From Desulfobacterales bacterium (GTDB taxonomy: Bacteria; Desulfobacterota; Desulfobacteria; Desulfobacterales; C00003060), in assembly GCA_030613145.1 (NCBI GenBank), contig JAUWMM010000145.1, positions 1 through 5,735 of the forward strand: a stretch of 5,735 nucleotides of DNA, read 5' to 3'. The translations under genes and the position numbers were made by a program. Shown here one piece after another: positions 1 through 5,681 of this stretch. The notes under the pieces are model-generated. The model was not told the origin of the DNA. It did no database searches and saw nothing but the letters and a program-made list of their open reading frames with translations. Within the stretch, counting starts at the first letter, position 1, and each line of letters opens with the position of its first letter.

Positions 1-439
1 TCTCCTTAGCGGTTTGCGTGACAGCCGGTTTCGACTTTTTTATTATTGATGCCACGTCCTTGGCCTTCCGGTCAGAAACGGTGCCGGCTTTTTTCACAGT
101 ATGGTTGGCGCCGTCCTCAAGCGCAACCAGGCCGACCAAGGCCTTTTCCTTGGCATTCCCGGCAGTTCCAAGCTTTGCTCTAAGAGTACCCAGGTCCTTT
201 GTCAACTCTTTGTTTTCTAACCGGATCGAGTTGTAAGAAACCACCGAACAAATCACAACAGCCAACATAACAGCAATGCAGGCCATAGAGGCGACAAGCA
301 GTGGCTTGCCTATACGAAAAGAGACTATCTTTCCGAGATCACCGATCAAAAGGACTGTCCAGCGCCCCGGTACTTCTTGCATACGACCGAATTTTTTTAC
401 TTGTGAATCCTGTTTTAGGTCTCTCGATTGATTTTCCAT
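1..439 (-). CDS. Membrane-anchored protein of unknown function, N-terminal part (runs off left edge)
   Basis: An open frame starts at ATG 439-437 and continues for 146 codons without a stop to the window edge, so the 3' end is missing. An in-frame TAG at 482-484 and no better start between bound the 5' end. A purine-rich GGGGGAG sits only one base before the ATG, closer than usual, which makes the start slightly uncertain. Residues 1-46 are polar and basic and include the stretch RWTVLLIGDLGKIVSF. Residues about 47-67 form one hydrophobic helix (LLVASMACIAVMLAVVICSVV region). Residues about 71-90 are charged with leucine spacing suggesting a short coiled coil, followed by a Lys/Ala-rich tail. 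No signal-peptidase site is seen, so I infer a bitopic protein with its N-terminus in the cytoplasm and its C-terminal part in the periplasm. I do not recognise the family. It lies 624 bases beyond the aminotransferase, behind a repeat, and is probably a separate transcription unit. Confidence 0.75.
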   Translation of the reverse strand, partial: MENQSRDLKQDSQVKKFGRMQEVPGRWTVLLIGDLGKIVSFRIGKPLLVASMACIAVMLAVVICSVVSYNSIRLENKELTKDLGTLRAKLGTAGNAKEKALVGLVALEDGANHTVKKAGTVSDRKAKDVASIIKKSKPAVTQTAKE

Positions 440-561
440 GCTCCCCCGATGCGTTAGAGCCAGTAGTGTGCTGTTACCAAACTAGCAAAGTACATGCCAT
501 CTTTGATGGTTTAGTAAAGTGCTTTTTACCAAAATGCTCAATGTTATTCGCATAGGACTTA

Positions 562-597
562 TTACGAGACCATCAGCAGCAGAAAAAGCCTTTTCAT
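562..597 (-). other. 11-codon leader-like micro-ORF or decayed signal peptide
   Basis: ATG at 597-595 opens MKRLFLLLMVS and is followed by two consecutive TAA stops (564-562 and 561-559). GGGG lies about six bases upstream of the ATG. The peptide looks like the start of a signal sequence. It sits 122 bases upstream of the membrane protein start. It may be a leader peptide, the remnant of a lost secreted-protein gene, or chance. Confidence 0.2.
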
Positions 598-635
598 TTC
601 CTACCCCATGCATACGTCATTCCCCTTTTCCAGTA

Positions 636-700
636 CGAAAATGGACACAGATTGTAATAGTAATAACGATTATTGCATTTAGTCCGAAAAATGGGGTCAG
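636..700. repeat. Paired motifs flanking a small AT-rich hairpin
   Basis: cgaaaatggacacag (636-650) and cgaaaaatggggtcag (685-700) are similar direct copies. Between them lies a stem-loop, gtaataa / ttattgc around cga (660-676, one G-T pair). Pairs of ggacacag- and ggggtcag-type motifs remind me of intergenic DNA near REP-associated (Y1/IS200-like) transposase loci, but no transposase is present. The link to such elements is inference. Confidence 0.3.
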
Positions 701-897
701 CTTTCAGGAAAAGGCTCCCGCCAAATCGTTCAATGAGATACCCCAACCCACAACCCCCTCCCTCCTGGGGATGGGAAGTTGATGGATAGGCACTAATTAT
801 AATAGGTTTGAAAGAAGGGCGACTTTGTCTACATGACCAAACCGGACCCTTAGGCCCAAGAAGCGAATCCCCGCCCTTAAGGGCAGCAAGAGGCGAT

Positions 898-1033
898 ACC
901 TTTGCAAAACTGTCATTTTTTCGTGATGCGGCGTCAGGCTTTGAATTTTAATCCTCGAAATACATAATGTATTCCTCCGGTTAAAATTTTTGCCTTCCTT
1001 GCCTGACAAAAAAATGTCTCGTTTTGCAAAGGT
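898..1033. repeat. 136-base imperfect inverted repeat, MITE-like
   Basis: The ends are a perfect 13-base inverted pair: acctttgcaaaac at 898-910 and gttttgcaaaggt at 1021-1033. Homology between the arms continues inward, with cattttttcgt facing acaaaaaaatg and gaattttaa facing ttaaaattt. It ends in a palindromic centre aatacat-a-atgtatt (959-973). The whole unit can therefore fold into one long hairpin. It has no coding capacity and no clear target-site duplication (gat on the left, ctc on the right). Its length and terminal inverted repeats fit a miniature inverted-repeat element or a large palindromic intergenic repeat. It lies between the 3' end of the aminotransferase gene and the membrane protein gene. 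Confidence 0.7.
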
Positions 1034-1042
1034 CTCGAGGCT

Positions 1043-1063
1043 TTATACCCTATGAGGGGATAA
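1043..1063 (-). terminator. Stem-loop directly after the aminotransferase stop
   Basis: ttataccc (1043-1050) and ggggataa (1056-1063) pair with one mismatch around a five-base loop, starting at the base after the TGA stop. No T-run follows on the minus strand, so it is not a classical intrinsic terminator. It may act together with the larger hairpin at 898-1033 as a transcript end or 3' stabilising structure. Confidence 0.3.
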
Positions 1064-2242
1064 TCAAAACCGTTTCAGAACCCTTTCAAAGCCTGGAAGG
1101 GCCTGCGTTATGGTGTCATCATCTACGCAAAACGCAATGCGAAAATACCCTGGTGCCCCGAAGCCGCTGCCCGGCACAGTAAGAATGAGTTCTTCCTGAA
1201 GCGCCTTCACAAAGGCAACATCATCTGGAACAGGGCTCTTGGGAAAAAGGTAAAATGCCCCTTTTGGTTTAACAATTTCATATCCACACTCATAGAGGCC
1301 ATCGCACAGGAGGTTCCTCTTCCGTTCGTATATGGCCGGGTCAACACAAACCCCCTGAAGAGACTGAATGACTCGCTGCATCAATGCAGGGGCATTCACA
1401 TATCCGAGGATCCGATTGGCAAGGGCCATGCCGGATAGAAGATCTTTTTTATAGGTGGCTCGAGGATTTACGGCTAAAAAACCGATCCGCTCACCCGGAA
1501 TGGAGAGGTCCTTTGAATAGGACGTTGCAATAATACTTTCAGGATAACAGGAGAATAGCCCCGGGACCTGTTCCCCGTCAAAGGTGATTTTTCGATAAGG
1601 TTCATCAGAGATAAGATAGAGGGTCCTGTTTAGTCTGCGGCCTTCCTCCAACAAAAGAGATCCCAACTGTAAGAGGCTTTCCTTGGAATAGATTTGGCCG
1701 GAAGGGTTATTTGGAGAATTGATTAGAATAGCCTTGGTCTTTGATGTGATGGCAGCCTGTATGGCATGAATATCTAGCGAAAAATCCGAACTGGTGGACA
1801 CAGTTTTAAGGACCCCACCGTGATTGTCCGCATAAAAGGCGTATTCCACAAAATAAGGGACCGGCGTTATCACCTCATCACCAGGGTCCAATATAGCCCT
1901 CAAGATCACATTCAGGGCACCGGCAGCCCCACAGGTCATGATGATTTCATCTGCCGTGATGGCAAGACCTTGCTCTCCGGAAACAAACTCGGCCACCGCT
2001 TGGCGTACAGCTGGATAGCCGATATTGGGCATGTAACTGTGGTGTCCACGGCCTGGTGCTTTTGCCATATCGACCAGAACCTCCTTAAAGTGGGCAGGAG
2101 GCTCTAAGTTTGGGTTTCCAAGACTAAAGTCAAAGACATTCTCAGCACCGTGCCTCGCCTTGAGCAGTGCCCCCTGCTCAAACATCTTGCGGATCCACGA
2201 AGCACTCTCAAGGAAGGTTTGAACCTTTTTAGCTATTGTCAT
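1064..2242 (-). CDS. PLP-dependent class I/II aminotransferase (AspC-like fold)
   Basis: This is a 392-residue cytosolic fold-type I aminotransferase, full length for the family, which transfers an amino group between an amino acid and a 2-oxo acid using pyridoxal phosphate. The expected landmarks are in order: FSLGNPNLEPP near 39-49, the GAAGALN cofactor-phosphate loop (105-111), Tyr130 in the PVPYF segment, NSPNNPSG (175-182) with the cofactor-ring Asn, Asp213 in SDEPY, the Schiff-base Lys244 in TSYSKD, Arg252 in ERIG, and Arg368 in YFRIAF for the substrate carboxylate. Substrate choice cannot be read from the sequence; aspartate-, alanine- or aromatic-type are all possible. An in-frame TAG directly precedes the ATG, which fixes the upstream limit. 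No Shine-Dalgarno sequence is well placed. A 7-codon frame, MRLDDNS (2229-2252), overlaps the start and has GGAG just ahead of it, so coupled initiation is possible. It follows the Nfu-like gene by 73 bases. Confidence 0.9.
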   Translation of the reverse strand: MTIAKKVQTFLESASWIRKMFEQGALLKARHGAENVFDFSLGNPNLEPPAHFKEVLVDMAKAPGRGHHSYMPNIGYPAVRQAVAEFVSGEQGLAITADEIIMTCGAAGALNVILRAILDPGDEVITPVPYFVEYAFYADNHGGVLKTVSTSSDFSLDIHAIQAAITSKTKAILINSPNNPSGQIYSKESLLQLGSLLLEEGRRLNRTLYLISDEPYRKITFDGEQVPGLFSCYPESIIATSYSKDLSIPGERIGFLAVNPRATYKKDLLSGMALANRILGYVNAPALMQRVIQSLQGVCVDPAIYERKRNLLCDGLYECGYEIVKPKGAFYLFPKSPVPDDVAFVKALQEELILTVPGSGFGAPGYFRIAFCVDDDTITQALPGFERVLKRF

Positions 2243-2315
2243 CTAACCGCATAGGCTCCATACTGTGTCTGTGTCGGCCGTTACAAAAGGCTCTTATACC
2301 CTGAAAAAAAGATGC

Positions 2316-2540
2316 CTATTCTACTGCTTCTACCCGATCTATCTCTGGAATTTCCTGCTTAACAAATCTCTCGATGCCTTCTTTTAAAGTCATCTGAGAC
2401 ATAGGGCAGCCCTTGCACGCCCCCTGAAGACGCACCTTGACCACATTTCCATCAACACTGACAAGTTCAACATCCCCGCCGTCTCTCTGCAGCATGGGGC
2501 GTATCTTATCAATGACCGTTTGAACCGATTCTTTCATCAT
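2316..2540 (-). CDS. Nfu / NifU C-terminal domain iron-sulfur protein
   Basis: This 74-residue protein consists only of the NifU C-terminal (Nfu) domain. The family binds a [4Fe-4S] cluster at a CxxC motif, usually between two subunits, and passes it to apo-proteins in the cytosol. Visible landmarks are the N-terminal helix VIDKIRPMLQRDGGDVELV (residues 9-27, carrying the typical RDGGDVELV signature) and the cluster motif GACKGCPMS with Cys42 and Cys45. There is no A-type or IscU-like domain, so it is a stand-alone carrier. Two ATGs are adjacent (2540 and 2537); a strong ribosome binding site fits either one. The link to its neighbours is loose: QueG, the later queuosine enzyme, is an Fe-S protein, but QueA and Tgt are not, so a pathway role is only speculation. 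Confidence 0.92.
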   Translation of the reverse strand: MMKESVQTVIDKIRPMLQRDGGDVELVSVDGNVVKVRLQGACKGCPMSQMTLKEGIERFVKQEIPEIDRVEAVE

Positions 2541-2545
2541 AATTG

Positions 2546-2552
2546 CCTCCCT
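2546..2552 (-). promoter_or_regulatory. Strong ribosome binding site of the Nfu-like gene
   Basis: AGGGAGG on the minus strand lies 5 bases before the first ATG and 8 before the second. It is the best Shine-Dalgarno match in the window and cannot distinguish between the two adjacent start codons. Confidence 0.75.
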
Positions 2553-2572
2553 TAAATTTTCGGTCAGTAGTT

Positions 2573-2601
2573 AACATAGACACAATGGTCTATTTTTGCA
2601 A
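2573..2601 (-). promoter_or_regulatory. Possible weak sigma70-type promoter for the Nfu-like gene
   Basis: TTGCAA (2596-2601) and TATGTT (2573-2578) are 17 bases apart in the 116-base gap after tgt. Each box matches four of six consensus bases. The position would give a leader of about 25 bases. It would allow Nfu and the aminotransferase to be transcribed separately from tgt. Chance is a real alternative. Confidence 0.3.
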
Positions 2602-2656
2602 CCGCTATTAGTGTTACCGTAATTCGTGAATCGGAAAACTATAGAAGCTAACCAAT

Positions 2657-3763
2657 TCAGCTCCTCAGGGCATAAAAATTCTTTTTGAACCGGCCGAATC
2701 GCCCGCGGCGGATCGCCTCTCGCATTTCTCTCATAAGACTCATAAAATAATAGATATTGTGTACGGTATTCAAGCGATGGGCAAGCAACTCCTTTGCCAT
2801 AAAAAGGTGGCGCAGATAGGCTCTTGAGTAGTGCCTGCATGTATAACAAGGGCACCCTGCTTCAACAGGTAGTTCGTCGTCTCGGTACTGGGCGTTGCAA
2901 ATGTTGAGCGCGCCGGTGCTGACAAAGAGCTGTCCGTTTCTGGCGTTTCGTGTAGGTATTACACAGTCGAACATGTCTGTGCCGAGAGAAACCAACTCCA
3001 CCAGGTCTTCCGGCGCCCCCACGCCCATGACATACCGGGGGAGCCGGCTCGGAAGCAGGGGAAGGGTGAAGGCCGCAACATCAAGCATCGCCGCCTTCGG
3101 CTCTCCCACACTCAAGCCCCCCAGAGCGTATCCATCAAAACCTATACTTGTCAGGGCTTCAACACCGTAAGCACGCAGGTCTTCATACATACCGCCTTGA
3201 ACAATACCAAAGAGTGCGGAACCTTCCTGGCTGCGGCTCTCCCGGCAGCGCCTTGCCCAGTCAATGCTCAGCTCCAGTGATCTTTGGCTCTCAGTTCGGG
3301 TGGCCGGATAAGGGGTGCACTCATCCAAGCACATCATGATGTCAGAGCCCAGTGTCTCCTGGATTTCGATGACCTTCTCCGGCGTCAAAAGGTGTTTTGA
3401 ACCATCAATATGGGACTGGAAGGTTACCCCCCGATCGGAAATCTTCCTGAGTTTTGACAAACTGAATACCTGAAACCCACCGCTGTCTGTCAAAATAGGC
3501 CCATCCCAATGCATAAACCGATGGAGCCCGCCGAGCTTGCCAATCACATCATGACCCGGCCGAAGGTATAGATGATATGTGTTGGCCAATATAATCTGGA
3601 CACCGAGCCCGCATAGCTCTTCGGGTGTCAGAGATTTGACAGTGGCCTGCGTCCCCACCGGGATAAAGGCAGGTGTTTCGATACAACCGTGGGATGTATG
3701 TATCCTTCCAAGCCGAGCACCGGTTTCTTTTGATTTGTCCGTAACCTCAAATTTGAAAGCCAT
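2657..3763 (-). CDS. tgt: tRNA-guanine transglycosylase (queuine/preQ1 tRNA-ribosyltransferase)
   Basis: Tgt exchanges guanine 34 in the anticodon of tRNA-Asp, -Asn, -His and -Tyr for preQ1, the step before QueA acts. The protein has 368 residues, near the bacterial norm of about 375, and all catalytic landmarks are intact: Asp93 in LTDSGGFQVFSL, CLDECTPYP (145-153) in the base pocket, GGLSVGEP (215-222), the nucleophile Asp266 in DMFDCVIPTRNARNG, and the zinc site Cys304, Cys306, Cys309 and His335 (CPCYTC ... TVHN). The start is supported by the family-typical N-terminus (FEVTDKSKETGARLGR). The ribosome binding site is weak: AAAGAG about 11 bases upstream. The large inverted repeat at 3786-3927 ends only 22 bases before the ATG and may affect its expression. 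It follows queA, a common pairing in bacteria. Function is secure. Confidence 0.97.
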   Translation of the reverse strand: MAFKFEVTDKSKETGARLGRIHTSHGCIETPAFIPVGTQATVKSLTPEELCGLGVQIILANTYHLYLRPGHDVIGKLGGLHRFMHWDGPILTDSGGFQVFSLSKLRKISDRGVTFQSHIDGSKHLLTPEKVIEIQETLGSDIMMCLDECTPYPATRTESQRSLELSIDWARRCRESRSQEGSALFGIVQGGMYEDLRAYGVEALTSIGFDGYALGGLSVGEPKAAMLDVAAFTLPLLPSRLPRYVMGVGAPEDLVELVSLGTDMFDCVIPTRNARNGQLFVSTGALNICNAQYRDDELPVEAGCPCYTCRHYSRAYLRHLFMAKELLAHRLNTVHNIYYFMSLMREMREAIRRGRFGRFKKNFYALRS

Positions 3764-3785
3764 GCTTTTTGTTTCTCTTTGTCTT

Positions 3786-3927
3786 GATGGTGTCGTAAAA
3801 AGTCTTAATAACTTGTCATTTCGACCGTAGGGAGAAATCTTTGTTGTGTAACTTGCTAAAAATACAAGAGTTCTCCCTGCGGTCGAAATGACACATTTAC
3901 CGAAACCGACTTTTTTACGATTTCATC
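3786..3927. repeat. 142-base nested inverted repeat between queA and tgt
   Basis: The outer arms are tcgtaaaaagtc (3793-3804) and gacttttttacga (3908-3920), differing by one base in the A/T run, with gatg/catc extending to 3786 and 3927. The inner arms start with tgtcatttcgaccg (3814-3836) and pair with the arm ending cggtcgaaatgaca (3871-3893): 23 bases with one mismatch. A 34-base AT-rich loop separates them. The inner motif (gtcatttcgacc...ggagaaatct type) resembles sequences I have met repeatedly in intergenic regions of unrelated bacteria, which suggests a dispersed palindromic element. No coding capacity. In the transcript it would form a strong hairpin just upstream of tgt. Confidence 0.75.
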
Positions 3928-4004
3928 TTGTCTTGGTCTTGCCGTAGACGGCATAGGGCAGAGTACTTAGAGCAAATGGAAAACGTTATGAGCCATGCCC
4001 TCTG

Positions 4005-4024
4005 TTTAGGCCGGCCGGCCTAAA
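4005..4024. repeat. Perfect 20-base palindrome over the queA stop codon
   Basis: The sequence tttaggccggccggcctaaa reads identically on both strands and contains the queA TAG (4020-4022). As RNA it would give a GC-rich hairpin or a self-pairing dimer element. No T-run follows on the minus strand, so an intrinsic terminator is unlikely; a pause or processing site or a protein-binding site is possible. Confidence 0.6.
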
Positions 4025-5153
4025 GGATCAACATCGCATCTCCATAACTATAAAAACGGTACCTCAGACGGATTGCCTCCTGGTAGGCGTTCAGAATAAA
4101 GTCGCGTCCTGCAAATGCGGCAACCAGCATCAAGAGCGTTGTCTTGGGAAGGTGAAAATTGGTAATAAAGGCATCAATGACCCCAAACTCAAAACCTGTA
4201 TAGATAAAAAGATCACATTCGCCGGACCCGGCCCTCACACGGCCGGAAGAGTCCGAAGCAAACTCCAAGACGCGCACCGTTGTCGTACCCACCGCGATTA
4301 TCCGTCTGCCCTCATCCTTGGCCTTGTTGATGGTCCCTGCAGCCCCTGGTGAAAGATCATATATCTCAGGATGGATTCTATGTTCCCTGACATCGAGGAC
4401 CCGCACTGGCAGAACACTTCCGGCCCCTACGTGAAGTGTTATTGGAACGATCTCCACTCCCTTTTCTTCGAGCACACCGAGAAGCTCTTTTGAAAAATGG
4501 ATCCCCGCAGTAGGGGCTGCCACAGCCCCCTTTTTTTCGGCATATACTGTCTGGTAACAGGCTCGATCATCACAGGGTGGAGGCTTCGTCTGATCCCTTT
4601 TGATATAAGGGGGTAGCGGAATCCGGCCGATCCTGTCCAGCAGTCTGTCAAAGTCTCCCTTGAACCGGAATTCCAGCATGCATACTCCATTTGTCCTGCC
4701 CAGGACAACTGCCTGGAGATCTGCATCAAAGTGGAACTTCGATCCAATACGTGGGCGCTTGGATGTCTTGACCAAACATTCACATCTAAAGCTTCCCATA
4801 CTCTCACTATTCCCTATCTGTTGACGCCCGCCTGCCACCGAGAGGCACGAGCGGACGGGTGGGATGGTTTGAGCGGGGGTTATAGTTTGTCCAGCATAGC
4901 TAAGAAGCAGAACCTCAACTTTTCCTCCGGTCTCTTTCGAGCCAATCAGGCGAGCCGGAACCACGCATGTATTGTTAACAACCAGGAGGTCTCCAGGGGC
5001 AAGCAGCCGGGCGATATCGGCAAAACGGCAGTGGGATACCTTTTGCCGGTTCCTTTCAAGGACCATCAGCCGGGATTCATCCCGGGGAGATGCGGGCGCC
5101 TGGGCAATAAGTTCCTCAGGTAGGCTATAATTGTAATCGTTTAGCGAATACAT
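4020..5153 (-). CDS. queA: S-adenosylmethionine:tRNA ribosyltransferase-isomerase
   Basis: QueA transfers the ribosyl part of S-adenosylmethionine to preQ1 in tRNA, making epoxyqueuosine at position 34. Family landmarks are present: YSLPEELIAQAP (9-20), PGDLLVVNN (53-61), PARL (66-69), GGKVEVL (76-82), RIPLPPYIKR (177-186), YQTVYAEK (200-207), GAVAAPTAGIHF (209-220), LHVGAG (240-245), the EHRIHPE segment (257-263), AVGTTTVRVLE (287-297), TNFHLPKTTLLMLV (331-344) and the terminal YRFYSYGDAMLIL. At 377 residues it exceeds E. coli QueA (about 356) despite a short C-terminus, because about 30 extra residues lie around 85-118. Three usually conserved spots differ: NNTCV for NNTRV, EKKGA for EKPGA, and GAGSVLPV for GxGTFxPV. 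The reading frame is unbroken. No good ribosome binding site precedes the ATG. It lies 62 bases after the DUF2065 gene and 256 before tgt. Confidence 0.95.
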   Translation of the reverse strand: MYSLNDYNYSLPEELIAQAPASPRDESRLMVLERNRQKVSHCRFADIARLLAPGDLLVVNNTCVVPARLIGSKETGGKVEVLLLSYAGQTITPAQTIPPVRSCLSVAGGRQQIGNSESMGSFRCECLVKTSKRPRIGSKFHFDADLQAVVLGRTNGVCMLEFRFKGDFDRLLDRIGRIPLPPYIKRDQTKPPPCDDRACYQTVYAEKKGAVAAPTAGIHFSKELLGVLEEKGVEIVPITLHVGAGSVLPVRVLDVREHRIHPEIYDLSPGAAGTINKAKDEGRRIIAVGTTTVRVLEFASDSSGRVRAGSGECDLFIYTGFEFGVIDAFITNFHLPKTTLLMLVAAFAGRDFILNAYQEAIRLRYRFYSYGDAMLIL

Positions 5154-5215
5154 GTTTCTGATCGTTGATACTATTCGAAAATATCATATACGATTCACGA
5201 ATAAGGAATGCCGGT

Positions 5216-5401
5216 TCATGACCTTCCCAAATAGATCAGGCCAAGTCCGGCAGCCATGAGGAGGAATCCCATGATTCTAAGGTTTGAATCAGGAAGTTCA
5301 ACAAGCTTTTGGACCCAAACCTTTATCTTGGAAGGCGCTGCAAAGTAAGGAAGGCCCTCCACGATCATCACCATCCCCAGCACGCACAAGAAGAATTCCA
5401 T
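5216..5401 (-). CDS. DUF2065 (YjeT-like) small inner-membrane protein
   Basis: The protein has 61 residues, starting MEFFLCVLGMVMIVEGLPYF and ending in a second hydrophobic segment, GFLLMAAGLGLIYLG. This two-helix hairpin (about 1-20 and 45-58) with an EGLPYF motif and a polar middle (PSKIKVWVQKLVELPDSNLR) is the normal size and layout of DUF2065/YjeT proteins, whose function is unknown. I chose ATG 5401-5399 because GGGG lies 6 bases upstream and the N-terminus matches the family. A longer frame back to 5458 would begin inside the promoter -35 box. In E. coli yjeT lies beside hflC and purA; here it precedes queA, so context does not indicate a role. Confidence 0.85.
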   Translation of the reverse strand: MEFFLCVLGMVMIVEGLPYFAAPSKIKVWVQKLVELPDSNLRIMGFLLMAAGLGLIYLGRS

Positions 5402-5428
5402 AATGTTCCCCGCTTGAGTTTTTTGAAG

Positions 5429-5458
5429 CTTATAGTATCTACAAATCTCTTTTGTCAA
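5429..5458 (-). promoter_or_regulatory. Sigma70-type promoter for the DUF2065 gene and possibly queA
   Basis: The minus strand has a perfect -35 TTGACA (5453-5458) and a -10 TATAAG (5429-5434, five of six consensus bases) separated by 18 bases. Transcription would begin near 5422, leaving a leader of about 20 bases with the GGGG ribosome binding site. It is the clearest promoter in the window. I saw no operator. Confidence 0.6.
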
Positions 5459-5649
5459 AGCAAAATCAGGCTGGCCTTGTTTGCCTTTAGTGGCATTATT
5501 TGATAAAGGATTTCCAAATAGTGTCCATCCACGAAATCGAAAAACTCAATGGGCACAAGCGTAAGTTTCCAATTCAGAAATGAGCAATTTTCCTCAAGGT
5601 CAAGGAAAACAAGGGGTTGCGCGGAGGCGTACCGAGGTACGTCGCACAA
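5455..5649 (-). other. Doubtful 64-residue ORF in repeat-like DNA
   Basis: The frame starts at a TTG inside a GC-rich hairpin region, has no ribosome binding site, and ends in the -35 box of the next promoter. The peptide (containing NWKLTLVPIEFFDFVDGH) matches no family I recognise and shows no targeting signal. The underlying DNA looks more like a conserved intergenic repeat than a gene. I would not annotate it as coding without homologues showing protein-level constraint. Confidence 0.15.
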
Positions 5650-5681
5650 GCAACCACGCAGTCTTGTCAGCCTCCGGCTGA
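5588..5681. repeat. Cluster of stem-loops in GC-rich intergenic DNA
   Basis: Several inverted repeats lie close together: ttttcct/aggaaaa (5588-5594, 5603-5609), ggttgc/gcaacc (5615-5620, 5650-5655) enclosing gcg/cgc (5621-5623, 5643-5645) and cgtacc/ggtacg (5628-5641), then tcagcc-tcc-ggctga (5667-5681). The nested pairs could fold as one branched structure. This may be part of a dispersed repeat or a structured transcript end; no known RNA family is recognised. Confidence 0.45.

Larger units (their letters stand above)
440..1063. other. Gene-poor intergenic stretch of 624 bases with repeats
   Basis: No convincing protein or RNA gene is visible on either strand; the open frames here have poor composition and no ribosome binding sites. 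The stretch contains an 11-codon leader-like frame (562-597), two similar AT-rich motifs flanking a hairpin (636-700), a C-rich tract (about 740-775), a 12-base palindrome gcccttaagggc (873-884), a large inverted repeat (898-1033) and a short stem-loop next to the aminotransferase stop (1043-1063). It probably carries the promoter of the membrane protein at 439, but no box is clear enough to mark. Confidence 0.7.

Noticed and set aside
18..236. Plus-strand open frame opposite the left-edge membrane protein
   Set aside because: Shadow of the better-supported minus-strand frame, which has a clear membrane helix and coiled-coil pattern.
301..782. Plus-strand open frames at 301-555 and 519-782
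   Set aside because: The first overlaps the antisense membrane protein; both have irregular composition, no ribosome binding site and no recognisable domain.
797..1009. 70-residue minus-strand open frame
   Set aside because: Much of it lies inside the 898-1033 inverted repeat, it lacks a ribosome binding site, and its composition (rich in Arg and Leu with no domain) is that of translated repeat DNA.
2622..2633. 12-base attcgtgaatcg shared in inverted orientation with 5191-5202
   Set aside because: About two 12-base matches are expected by chance in a window of this size, and the flanking bases do not extend the match.
3940..3953. Short hairpin tgccgtagacggca after queA
   Set aside because: Only six pairs with a two-base loop and no T-run, too weak to call a terminator.
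4439..5123. Open frames on both strands inside queA (4439-4807 minus, 4731-5123 plus)
   Set aside because: They are out-of-frame readings of queA, whose motifs run unbroken through the region.
5402..5428. Possible preQ1 riboswitch in the leader before the DUF2065-queA genes
   Set aside because: CAAAAAACTCAAG superficially recalls the A-rich tail of preQ1-I, but the leader is only about 20 bases and has no 5' stem or loop, so the fold cannot form.
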